From an uncultured Devosia sp. (GTDB lineage: Bacteria; Pseudomonadota; Alphaproteobacteria; Rhizobiales; Devosiaceae), in assembly GCF_913055165.1 (NCBI RefSeq), contig NZ_CAJXJS010000012.1:1-64000 (forward strand): a stretch of 64,000 nucleotides of DNA. Direction: 5' to 3'. Position 1 is the first letter of the stretch; every line of letters begins with the position of its first letter. The position numbers were made by a program, and so were the translations under genes. Below, piece after piece: positions 56,072 to 64,000 of the stretch. Below the pieces are notes generated by a model. That model did no database searches, had not been told where the DNA came from, and worked only from the letters and a program-made list of their open reading frames with translations.

Positions 56072-56533
56072 ATGGCACTCAACGCGTCAAAGAACGATCT
56101 GGCATCGGGGGCGATTTTCGTGGCCTTCGGCGCCTATTTTGCGCTGGAGGCGATGCGATACGAATTCGGCACGCCCTTCCGCATGGGCCCCGGCTTCATG
56201 CCCATCGTGCTCGGCGGTATCCTGGTTGCCCTGGGGATTGCGGTCGCCGCCAAGGGGATTGGCAAGCCTGACGAGGAGGCAGCGCCGCCCTGGCCGTGGC
56301 GCGGCATCGCGCTCGTCCTGGGCACGGTGCTGTTCTTTGCCGCGACCATCCGGGGGCTTGGTTTCATCCCGGTGGTGCTGATCTCCGGCTTCGTGACGGC
56401 CATGTCGTCGGTCAAGAACAATCTGGTTTCGGCCCTGATCATCTCCGTGGGCCTGTGTGTGCTGTGCCTGCTGATCTTTGTGGTCGGGCTGGGCATGATC
56501 GTGCCGCTGGTCGGCCCCTGGCTGCGCTTCTAG
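56072..56533 (+). CDS. tctB: Tripartite tricarboxylate transporter small membrane protein
   Basis: TctB-like four-helix membrane protein between tctC and tctA. Confidence 0.88.
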   Translation: MALNASKNDLASGAIFVAFGAYFALEAMRYEFGTPFRMGPGFMPIVLGGILVALGIAVAAKGIGKPDEEAAPPWPWRGIALVLGTVLFFAATIRGLGFIPVVLISGFVTAMSSVKNNLVSALIISVGLCVLCLLIFVVGLGMIVPLVGPWLRF

Positions 56534-56542
56534 GAGGGCCGG

Positions 56543-58048
56543 ATGGACCTGTTTTCTTCAATCTCGCTGGGTTTCTCGGTCGCCCTGGATCCCTTCAACA
56601 TCCTGTATTGCTTTGTCGGTGTGCTGCTCGGCACGCTGGTGGGCGTGCTGCCGGGCATCGGTCCGACTGCGACCATCGCCATGCTCCTGCCGATCACCTT
56701 TTCGCTCAATGCGGAGACGGCGCTGATCATGCTGGCGGGCATCTATTATGGCGCCCAATATGGCGGGTCGACCACGGCGATCCTGATCAACCTGCCCGGC
56801 GAAAGCTCGGCCGCCGTCACCGCCATTGACGGCTACCAGATGGCCCGTCAGGGCCGTGCAGGTCCGGCGCTGGCGGCGGCGGCAATCGGCTCCTTCTTTG
56901 CCGGATCGGTGGCGACCTTCCTCCTCGCCGCATTTGCGCCGCCGCTGGCGCGGGCCGCCCTCAATTTCGGCGCGCCGGAATATTTCTCGCTGATCGTGCT
57001 GGGTCTCTTGGTTTCCATTGCCCTGGCGCATGGCTCGATCCTCAAAGCGCTCGGCATGATCGTGCTCGGGCTGCTGCTGGGCATGGTGGGGCAGGATATC
57101 TATACGGGCACGCCGCGCTTCACCTTCGGGCTCCGGGAATTGTTCGGCGGGCTCAATTTCGTTGCCGTGGCAGTGGGCGTGTTTGGCGTCGCGGAAATCC
57201 TGCGCAATCTCGAAAACGAGCACGAGCGGGAAGTCGGCGTGAAGGCGGTCAAGAACCTGTGGCTGACACGCGATGACATCCGCCGCATCATCATGCCGGT
57301 GCTGCGGGGTACGGGCCTGGGGTCCATTCTGGGTATCCTGCCGGGTGGCGGGCATATCCTTTCGGCGTTCGCCTCCTATTCGGCGGAAAAGCGGTTGTCG
57401 AAGAACCCAGAGGAGTTCGGCAAGGGCGCCATCGAGGGCGTGGCGGGGCCGGAATCGGCCAATAATGCGGCCGCTCAGACCTCGTTCATTCCGCTGATGA
57501 CGCTGGGCATTCCCGCCCATCCGGTGATGGCGCTGATGATCGGGGCGTTCATCCTGCAAGGGATCACGCCGGGACCCAATGTCATCAACGAACAGCCAGC
57601 GCTGTTCTGGGGTATCATCGCCTCTATGTGGATCGGCAATCTGCTGCTCGTCATCCTCAACCTGCCGCTGGTGGGGCTGTGGGTGAAGATGCTCTCGATC
57701 CCCTATCGCGTGCTGTTCCCGGCGATCGTGCTGTTCGCCTGTATCGGCACCTTTTCGATCAACCAGAACGTCTATGACATCTATGCGATCGCCTTCTTTG
57801 GCATTGTTGGCTACCTGCTCATCCGCTTCGGCTGCGAACCGGCGCCACTACTGCTCGGTTTCGTGCTGGGGCCGCTGCTGGAAGAGCATTTGCGGCGGGC
57901 GATGATCATCTCGCGCGGTGATCCGATGATCTTCATCGAACGGCCGATCTCGGCGACCTTGCTGGCCATGGCGCTGGCAGCGGTGATTGTGGCGGTACTG
58001 CCATCGATCCGCAGGAAACGGGCCGAAGTCTTCGTGGAAGAGGACTGA
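56543..58048 (+). CDS. tctA: Tripartite tricarboxylate transporter large membrane protein
   Basis: [58 protein letters not shown]. Confidence 0.94.
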   Translation: MDLFSSISLGFSVALDPFNILYCFVGVLLGTLVGVLPGIGPTATIAMLLPITFSLNAETALIMLAGIYYGAQYGGSTTAILINLPGESSAAVTAIDGYQMARQGRAGPALAAAAIGSFFAGSVATFLLAAFAPPLARAALNFGAPEYFSLIVLGLLVSIALAHGSILKALGMIVLGLLLGMVGQDIYTGTPRFTFGLRELFGGLNFVAVAVGVFGVAEILRNLENEHEREVGVKAVKNLWLTRDDIRRIIMPVLRGTGLGSILGILPGGGHILSAFASYSAEKRLSKNPEEFGKGAIEGVAGPESANNAAAQTSFIPLMTLGIPAHPVMALMIGAFILQGITPGPNVINEQPALFWGIIASMWIGNLLLVILNLPLVGLWVKMLSIPYRVLFPAIVLFACIGTFSINQNVYDIYAIAFFGIVGYLLIRFGCEPAPLLLGFVLGPLLEEHLRRAMIISRGDPMIFIERPISATLLAMALAAVIVAVLPSIRRKRAEVFVEED

Positions 58049-58084
58049 GTTAAAGCGGCCGGCTCCCTGAGCCGGCTGCATTGT

Positions 58085-59368
58085 CTAGCGCGGGCCTGTT
58101 CTGGATGCGTCAAGGCTTGCGGGCCGTCCCGGCAGGTCGAGTGTGCTTTCCCGGCGCGGCGCCGAAGCGATGACCTTGCCGGACTTGATGACAGCGAGGC
58201 GCGCGGCTTTTAGCCGGATGGCTTCGATCGGGTCGGCGGCCTGGAGCAGGACCATGTCGGCCTTGTTTCCAACCGCGATGCCATAGCCGTCCAGATGCAT
58301 GATTTTTGCCGGGCCGCTGGTGATGAGCTCAAAGCACTGTCGCATGGCCTCGCGGCTGGTCATCTGACCCACATGCAGACCCATTGAGGCGACTTCGAGC
58401 ATGTCGGCCTGCCCCAGGGAATACCAGGGGTCCATGACGCAGTCGTGGCCGAAGGCGCAGGTGATGCCATAGGTCAGCATTTCGGGGATGCGGGTCATGC
58501 CGCGGCGCTTGGGATAGGTATCGTGGCGACCCTGGATGCCGATATTGATCAGCGGATTGGCGGTGGCGCTGACCCCGGCCTCGGCCATCAGCGGCAGGAG
58601 CTTGGACACATAGTAATTGTCCATGGAGTGCATGGAGGTGAGGTGTGAGCCGTTGACCCGGCCATTGAGGCCGATGCGCTGGGTTTCATAGGCCAGCGTC
58701 TCGATGTGACGGGACAGCGGATCGTCGGTTTCGTCGCAGTGCAGATCGACGAGCAGGCCGCGCTTTTCGGCGATTTCGCAGAGGGCTTTCACGCTGGCTG
58801 CACCATCGGCCATGGTGCGCTCGAAATGGGGGATGCCGCCGACGACGTCCACACCCATGTCGAGGGCGCGGTTGAGAAGATCGATTGCACCGGGGTAGCG
58901 ATAATAGCCATCCTGCGGGAAGGCGACCAGTTGTAGGTCGATATAGGGCGCGACCCGTTTCTTGACTTCGAGCAGGGCCTCGACGCCGAGGAGGCGGGTG
59001 TCGCAGATGTCGACATGGCTGCGGATGGCAAGCAGGCCTTGCGACACGGCGAGATCGCAATAGGCCAGTGCCCGCTCGATGACCGCATCCTGGGTCAGGA
59101 GCGGCTTCAGTTCCCCCCATATCTGGATGCCCTCGAGCAGGAGGCCGCTTTCATTGTAGCGGGGCAGGCCGAGCGAGAGGGTTGCGTCCATATGGAAGTG
59201 GCAATCGACGAAAGGCGGTGAAACGAGTTGGCCGCCAGCGTCGATTGTCTGGCCGGCCTCACCAGCCAGCTTGGGCTCCAGCGCAGCGATGCGCCCCTGG
59301 CGGATGCCGATGTCCAAGCCGGTTCGGCCGTCGGGCAGGGTGGCATTGGTGAGCTTGAGGTCGAACAT
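58085..59368 (-). CDS. Cytosine deaminase-like amidohydrolase
   Basis: PPFVDCHFHMDATLSLG; HCDETDDP; GHDCVMDPWYSLGQADML (CodA-like). Confidence 0.87.
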   Translation of the reverse strand: MFDLKLTNATLPDGRTGLDIGIRQGRIAALEPKLAGEAGQTIDAGGQLVSPPFVDCHFHMDATLSLGLPRYNESGLLLEGIQIWGELKPLLTQDAVIERALAYCDLAVSQGLLAIRSHVDICDTRLLGVEALLEVKKRVAPYIDLQLVAFPQDGYYRYPGAIDLLNRALDMGVDVVGGIPHFERTMADGAASVKALCEIAEKRGLLVDLHCDETDDPLSRHIETLAYETQRIGLNGRVNGSHLTSMHSMDNYYVSKLLPLMAEAGVSATANPLINIGIQGRHDTYPKRRGMTRIPEMLTYGITCAFGHDCVMDPWYSLGQADMLEVASMGLHVGQMTSREAMRQCFELITSGPAKIMHLDGYGIAVGNKADMVLLQAADPIEAIRLKAARLAVIKSGKVIASAPRRESTLDLPGRPASLDASRTGPR

Positions 59369-59402
59369 TTCCGGTCTCGTACAGCTTGTTTGCGGTTCCT
59401 GC

Positions 59403-59540
59403 GTCTCCCTCCCCCTTGTGGGGAGGGATCAAGGGTGGGGGTGCAGTGGTTCGATGTCTGCGGGAGCCCAGACCCCCACCCAGCTTCGCTACGGCCTGAT
59501 GGCCAAGCTGCGCTACCCTCCCCACAAGGGGGAGGGAGAC
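59403..59540. repeat. 138-bp element with 25-bp perfect terminal inverted repeats
   Basis: GTCTCCCTCCCCCTTGTGGGGAGGG (59403-59427) / CCCTCCCCACAAGGGGGAGGGAGAC (59516-59540); inner arms GGGTGGGGGT / ACCCCCACCC. Confidence 0.85.
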
Positions 59541-59630
59541 GATGAACACTGGCACTAAGCACTTTCCATCCCTCCCCTTGTTGGGAGGGGTTGAGGGCCG
59601 GGTGAGCCCAAATAAAGGTATCAAAGCAAA

Positions 59631-59652
59631 AGGCGCGCTCTGTGGCGCGCCT
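59631..59652 (-). terminator. Terminator of the LLM oxidoreductase gene
   Basis: AGGCGCGC-tctgtg-GCGCGCCT with T-rich tract on the minus strand. Confidence 0.7.
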
Positions 59653-59657
59653 CGGGA

Positions 59658-60662
59658 TTATTTGCGGAAGGCGGGAATGACATGCCGCCCGTAATTGGCG
59701 ATGATTTCTTCCTCGTCGCCGCTGTCGAGATAGATGTTGAACTGGGTGACACCGGCCGCTTCCAGCTCATGCAGCTTGTTGATGTGGTCCTCGGGCTCGC
59801 CGAGCACACAGAAGCTCTCCACCACATCATCGGTGATGAAATCGAGATAGGGATTATCGGCCTGGCCGTGCTTGGAATAGTCGTAGCCCCGGCGCTTTTC
59901 GATATAGCTGGTGAGGCTCGATGGCACTTTGTCGCTATCGGCGCCGTATTTCTCGACAATATCGGCCACGTGATTGCCCACCATGGCGGGGAACCATTTC
60001 ACATGCTCGATGGCGCGCTTCTTGTCGCCGAAATAGGCCGGGGCGGCGGCCATGGAGCGGAAGTTCGACATATCCTTGCCGACGGCCTTGCCGGCCTCAA
60101 TGCACTGGTCGGTGAACCATTTGCAAAGGCCCGGATCGGCGATCTGCAACACGACACCTTCGGCATGCTCACCGGCAGTCTTCAATGCCAGTGGGCCATA
60201 GGCGGCGATCCAGCTGGGCATTTCGTGGCCGACGGCCCAGGGAAACTTCACGGCAGCGGGGATTTCGCCATAGGTGACTTCTTCCCCGCGCACCATGGCC
60301 TTGGTCTTGTCGATGAATTCGGCAACGCGCTTGAGGGTCGCCGGCTTCTTGCCCATGACGCGCATGGAGCTGTCACCACGGCCCACGGCAAGGTCGAAAC
60401 GGCCACCGGATTGCTTGGAAAGCGAACCGAAGATGGAGGCAGCGACCGACCAGTCGCGCACATCCGGATTGGTGACCAAGGGGCCGAAGCGCATGTCGGT
60501 GGTGTGTTCCATGCACATGGCGATGGCCGCGTAGCAATCGCGCCAGAGAATGTGGCTGTCATAGAACCAGCAATAGGAGAAGCCGGCATATTCGGCGGCG
60601 CGCACGAGGTAGCGGGCGCGCTCGTGTTCGATAAACCCCTTGAAGGTGATGCCGAATTCCAT
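59658..60662 (-). CDS. LLM-class flavin/F420-type oxidoreductase
   Basis: Bacterial luciferase-like: MEFGITFKGFIEHERARYLVRAAEYAGFSYCWFYDSH; GGRFDLAVGRGDSS; resembles the CPS_4043 group. Confidence 0.87.
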   Translation of the reverse strand: MEFGITFKGFIEHERARYLVRAAEYAGFSYCWFYDSHILWRDCYAAIAMCMEHTTDMRFGPLVTNPDVRDWSVAASIFGSLSKQSGGRFDLAVGRGDSSMRVMGKKPATLKRVAEFIDKTKAMVRGEEVTYGEIPAAVKFPWAVGHEMPSWIAAYGPLALKTAGEHAEGVVLQIADPGLCKWFTDQCIEAGKAVGKDMSNFRSMAAAPAYFGDKKRAIEHVKWFPAMVGNHVADIVEKYGADSDKVPSSLTSYIEKRRGYDYSKHGQADNPYLDFITDDVVESFCVLGEPEDHINKLHELEAAGVTQFNIYLDSGDEEEIIANYGRHVIPAFRK

Positions 60663-60748
60663 ATTGTTCCCCTGCGCTCCTGTGGCCCGGAAATTTGACC
60701 AGTCGATCAAATTTTTGAGTGTCCGAGGCACGAATGTCAATCGGGTAT

Positions 60749-61540
60749 TTACGTCGCGGACCCGGGGATTGCGCTGTCATAGACGATTGTGGGTGGTCCG
60801 CCGGTTTCATCGGACAGCAGCCGGGCGGCAACCCCATAGACGTCCCGCAGCAGGGTGGGATTGAGAATATCGGGCGGTGTACCGGAGGCGGCGAGCCGCC
60901 CCTGCGAGAGGACCACCAGATGGTCGCAGAACCGGGCGGCCAGATTTAGATCGTGCAGTGCGATGAGCACTGTGACGCCCGCATCGGCTTTCCTGCGCAG
61001 CAGGGTCAGGAGCTGCAATTGGGCCTGAATATCGAGATGGCTGGTCGGTTCGTCCAGCAAGAGCAGGCGCGGCTGCTGGGCCAGAGCCCGGGCAAGCTGG
61101 ACGCGCTGCTGTTCGCCGCCTGAAAGGGTAGCGAAGCGCCGCCTGGCGAAGCTGGCGACTCCGGCCTCCTGCATCGCCCGGGCGATGATGTCCGCATCTT
61201 CCGGGCTGGGTGCCGCCTGCCAGGCCGCCTCGAACGGAATGCGCCCGAGCGCCACCACATCCTGGACCGTGAGGCGTTCCTCGGTCGAGGCGGATTGTTC
61301 GACATAGGCCAGCATGCGGGCGCGGGCGCGGCGCGACATATTGGGAAGATCATGCCCGTCAAAGGTGATGCGCCCCTCGGCGGGTAACAGGCCCAGCATT
61401 GCCGCGAGCAGCGTCGATTTGCCGGCACCATTGGGGCCAAGCAGGCCGGTGATGCGGCCGGAAGGGGCCGCCATGCTCACATCGGTAAGGATGGGCCTGC
61501 CGGATTTCTGCACTGAAAGTCCGGTGATCAACAGGCTCAT
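60749..61540 (-). CDS. ABC transporter ATP-binding protein (FecE/BtuD type; candidate F420-0 transporter)
   Basis: GPNGAGKSTLLAAMLGLLP; LSGGEQQRVQLARALAQ; LLLDEPTSHLDIQAQ. Confidence 0.9.
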   Translation of the reverse strand: MSLLITGLSVQKSGRPILTDVSMAAPSGRITGLLGPNGAGKSTLLAAMLGLLPAEGRITFDGHDLPNMSRRARARMLAYVEQSASTEERLTVQDVVALGRIPFEAAWQAAPSPEDADIIARAMQEAGVASFARRRFATLSGGEQQRVQLARALAQQPRLLLLDEPTSHLDIQAQLQLLTLLRRKADAGVTVLIALHDLNLAARFCDHLVVLSQGRLAASGTPPDILNPTLLRDVYGVAARLLSDETGGPPTIVYDSAIPGSAT

Positions 61541-62538
61541 GTGATCCTCCTGTAGCGCAGCAGGACAAGGAGGAATACCGGCGCGCCGATCAGGGCCGTG
61601 ATGACGCCGACCGGCAGTTCACGCGGATCAAAGAGCGTGCGAGCGGCTGTGTCTGTCCACAGCATGAAGATGGCGCCGGCCAGCATGGCATGGGGCAGAA
61701 GTTTGCGGTGGCCCGATCCTACGGCGAGGCGAACTGCATGGGGAACCACTAGGCCGACAAAGCCGATGGCGCCGCCAATGGCCACCATGATGCCGGTGAG
61801 CAGGGCCGTGGCGCCCAGCAGCGTCCAGCGCAAACGTGGAACATCGATGCCCAGGCTCGCAGCGGCGGTATCGCCGAAGGCGAAGGCATCAAGAGCGCGG
61901 CCATTGGCCAGGATGAGGGGGGCGCAGAGCAGGAGCACGGCCGCCGCCAGGGCCGCGTCGGCCCATAGCGAGCCGGACAAGGACCCCATCAGCCAGCTGA
62001 GGATTTCCCGATAGCTGTCGCCGGTTGCCGACCAGAAGATGAGGAAAGAGGTTGCGGCAGACGCCAGGGCCGAGATGCAGATGCCGGTCAGGATGGCACG
62101 GCTGGGAGTCGCGCCGCCCAGAAGGGTGGCGATGACAAGGGCAAGGGCCAGTGCGCCCAGGCTGCCCAAAAAGGCGCCGAGCGGCATCAGCAAGGCCAGG
62201 CCGAGGAGCAGGAAGGTGACGGCGCCCAGCGCCGCACCGGAGGAGAGGCCCAGAAGATAGGGATCGGCGAGGGGATTGCGTGTGATCGCCTGCATCACCG
62301 TGCCGGAGAGGGCAAGGCCTGCGCCCACGCCCAGCGCGGTCAGTACACGCGGCAGGCGCAGTTCCCAGACAATGGCATCGCGCAGGCGGGAGACCGGGCT
62401 TTCAGGGAAAAGGCCGAGATGGTGGAGGATGACAGACCAGACCTCGTTGGGCGTGATGTCGGCAGGCCCGAGGGTGACAGCGACCACGGCGCTGAGGAGG
62501 GTGAGGGCCAAGAGAGCGAGGAAGGAGAAGCGGGTCAT
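61537..62538 (-). CDS. FecCD/BtuC-type ABC transporter permease (candidate F420-0 transporter)
   Basis: LRLPRVLTALGVGAGLALSGTVMQAITRNPLADPYLLGLSSGAALGA; GFVGLVVPHAVRL. Confidence 0.9.
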   Translation of the reverse strand: MTRFSFLALLALTLLSAVVAVTLGPADITPNEVWSVILHHLGLFPESPVSRLRDAIVWELRLPRVLTALGVGAGLALSGTVMQAITRNPLADPYLLGLSSGAALGAVTFLLLGLALLMPLGAFLGSLGALALALVIATLLGGATPSRAILTGICISALASAATSFLIFWSATGDSYREILSWLMGSLSGSLWADAALAAAVLLLCAPLILANGRALDAFAFGDTAAASLGIDVPRLRWTLLGATALLTGIMVAIGGAIGFVGLVVPHAVRLAVGSGHRKLLPHAMLAGAIFMLWTDTAARTLFDPRELPVGVITALIGAPVFLLVLLRYRRIT

Positions 62539-62549
62539 GAGGTGCCGTT

Positions 62550-62630
62550 ACCCCCACCTGTGGTCCCTCCCCACACCACGGCTCGGCCCAGCGCCTCCCT
62601 CCCCTTGATGGGGAGGGAATGGGGGTGGGG
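62550..62630. repeat. REP-like palindromic element inside the transporter operon
   Basis: ACCCCCACC ... CCTCCCTCCCCTTGATGGGGAGGG ... GGGGGTGGGG; related to the 59403 element. Confidence 0.65.
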
Positions 62631-62644
62631 CAACCTGGGTCGTT

Positions 62645-63586
62645 TCATTCCGCGAAGGTCAACCGCTTCAGCTGCTCGGCCATGTCGGCGGTGGCGGGCA
62701 CATTGCGCACGCCGGCTTCGGCTGCGGGAAAGGGGATGATGAGGTAGCGCTTGTTGACGACAGCATCGAGCTGGCTGGTGATGGGGTTTTCGGCCAGCAG
62801 GGTCTTTTTCTGTTCGGCCGAGTTCCACACGGCATCAACCAGCACGATGACGTCGGGATTGGCATCGACAATGGCTTCCCAACTGGCCGAGGTCCAGCCT
62901 TCCTCAACATTGTCGTAGATGTTTTCGAGGCCAAGCGCTTCCATGATCATGGCGGGGGGGTTGTGCCCGGCGCCGACATAGGGGGTCTTGGTGCCAGAGG
63001 AGTACCAGAGGGCAGTGAGCCCGCGCGGGTCAGGCTGGATCGCCGACAAGGTGGCGCGTTGTTCTGCAATGAGCCGGTATGCGGCATCCTCGGCATCGAA
63101 AATCATCCCCATCTCCTCGATTTCGGCGAAGAGCTGATCGAAGCTGAGCTTGGCGGGCTTGATCGAGCGGCAGGCAGCGGGGGCGACGTAGGTGGCCACC
63201 CCCAGATTGGCTAGCGTTGGGCGTTCGCCGGCGCCGTCAGCGGCAAAATTGCTCTCCCAGCCGCCATAGATGAAGTCGGGTTCGACCTCGAGCACCACTT
63301 CCTGGCTGGGCAGCTTGTCGGACAGGACCGGAATGCCGGCCCCGCCGAGGGCCAGGTGTGGCGGCAGGGGGCCGTCCTGAAAGCCGACACCGACGATGTG
63401 ATCGCCGAGGCCCAATGAGAGCAGGAGTTCGGTGGCCGTGGATTTGATGGTGACGACGCGTTCGGGTGGCGCTTCGATCGTTACGGTGAACCCGCAATTG
63501 TCGAGGGTCAGCGGATAGGTGGTGGCCGCCTGGGCCGGGAGTGCCAGCAGGGGCAAAATGAACGTGAGTTGACCGAGGTGACGCAT
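62645..63586 (-). CDS. BtuF/TroA-type ABC transporter substrate-binding protein (candidate F420-0-binding)
   Basis: Signal peptide; PPERVVTIKSTATELLLSLGLGDHIVGVGF; GGWESNFAADGAGERPTLANLGVATYVAPAACRS; 2-bp gap from cofE. Confidence 0.85.
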   Translation of the reverse strand: MRHLGQLTFILPLLALPAQAATTYPLTLDNCGFTVTIEAPPERVVTIKSTATELLLSLGLGDHIVGVGFQDGPLPPHLALGGAGIPVLSDKLPSQEVVLEVEPDFIYGGWESNFAADGAGERPTLANLGVATYVAPAACRSIKPAKLSFDQLFAEIEEMGMIFDAEDAAYRLIAEQRATLSAIQPDPRGLTALWYSSGTKTPYVGAGHNPPAMIMEALGLENIYDNVEEGWTSASWEAIVDANPDVIVLVDAVWNSAEQKKTLLAENPITSQLDAVVNKRYLIIPFPAAEAGVRNVPATADMAEQLKRLTFAE

Positions 63587-63588
63587 GG

Positions 63589-63999
63589 TCAGTCCTGCTT
63601 CTGCTTTTTTCTGGAGTTGATTTCGGCCAGCGCAGCTTCATAGCCGAGCCGGTAGGCCTCAGCAGTGCCGAAGCGGAACATGTCATCATCGCCTGTGCGA
63701 GCCAGGGTGCGGGCACCGGGGGCATCGAGGGTCTGCACGAAGCGGCCGAGACCACGCACCACCGCCACTGGGATGCCGGTGGTCTTGCCCTTGACCAGAT
63801 CCGCGGCGCCCGCGATCTCATCAGCGATGACCGCCTGGGTCACGTGCAGGGGGCGGCCATTGGCGTCGTTTTCACCGCGCAGATCGTCGGTCAATTGCAT
63901 GCCCGCGGCACCGATGGCCATATCGGTCTGTCCAATCCGCCAGGCGCGCCCGATGGTGTCGGTGATGATGACGCCGATGTCGACACCGAAACACTCACG
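63589..63999 (-). CDS. cofE: Coenzyme F420-0:L-glutamate ligase, C-terminal part (truncated by window edge)
   Basis: RECFGVDIGVIITDTIGRAWRIGQTDMAIGAAGMQLTDDLRGENDANGRPLHVTQAVIADEIAGAADLVKGKTTGIPVAVVRGL is CofE-like. Confidence 0.85.
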   Translation of the reverse strand, partial: RECFGVDIGVIITDTIGRAWRIGQTDMAIGAAGMQLTDDLRGENDANGRPLHVTQAVIADEIAGAADLVKGKTTGIPVAVVRGLGRFVQTLDAPGARTLARTGDDDMFRFGTAEAYRLGYEAALAEINSRKKQKQD

Positions 64000-64000
64000 C

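Noticed and set aside
59403-59620. CRISPR array
   Set aside because: Repeats are inverted palindromes with no regular direct-repeat/spacer pattern and no cas genes
60749-63586. Cobalamin (BtuFCD) transporter with a B12 riboswitch
   Set aside because: The SBP gene is only 2 bp from cofE, leaving no room for a riboswitch, and the SBP motif fits the proposed F420-0 group better; B12 cannot be formally excluded without a profile search

Overview
The window is high-GC alphaproteobacterial DNA, Hyphomicrobiales-like by gene content and by its palindromic intergenic repeats; this assignment is inferred. It is almost entirely transport and catabolism. Left to right: the end of a phosphonate-type ABC transporter (phnD-E-E); three CUT2 (ribose/fructose-type) sugar ABC systems with an epimerase and a LacI regulator; a CUT1 transporter plus catabolic cluster (amidase, two HisD-family dehydrogenases, SDR, LacI repressor, bicupin, RraA-like protein, alpha/beta-hydrolase-SnoaL); a second LacI and a ROK regulator; a dipeptide/oligosaccharide-type ABC transporter with a HAD fusion, an unknown 817-aa protein, a GH38 alpha-mannosidase and a PHP protein; a puuAB/ALDH-like cluster; a DctB/DctD-like sigma54 two-component system divergent from tctCBA; and a cytosine-deaminase-like amidohydrolase, an LLM flavin/F420-type oxidoreductase and an ABC cassette directly coupled to cofE. 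The strongest observations are: (1) five copies of a 14-bp LacI-type operator (TGCATACGWATGCA) that delineate an undescribed catabolic regulon containing two HisD paralogs; (2) a probable coenzyme F420-0 salvage locus; (3) a consensus-perfect sigma54 promoter with two 14-bp dyads 33 bp apart upstream of tctC; (4) an in-frame alpha/beta-hydrolase-SnoaL fusion with an internal Shine-Dalgarno/ATG; (5) a mannoside locus with an unassigned large protein. No rRNA, tRNA, CRISPR array or transposase was recognised. All family assignments were made by eye from protein motifs, without database searches.
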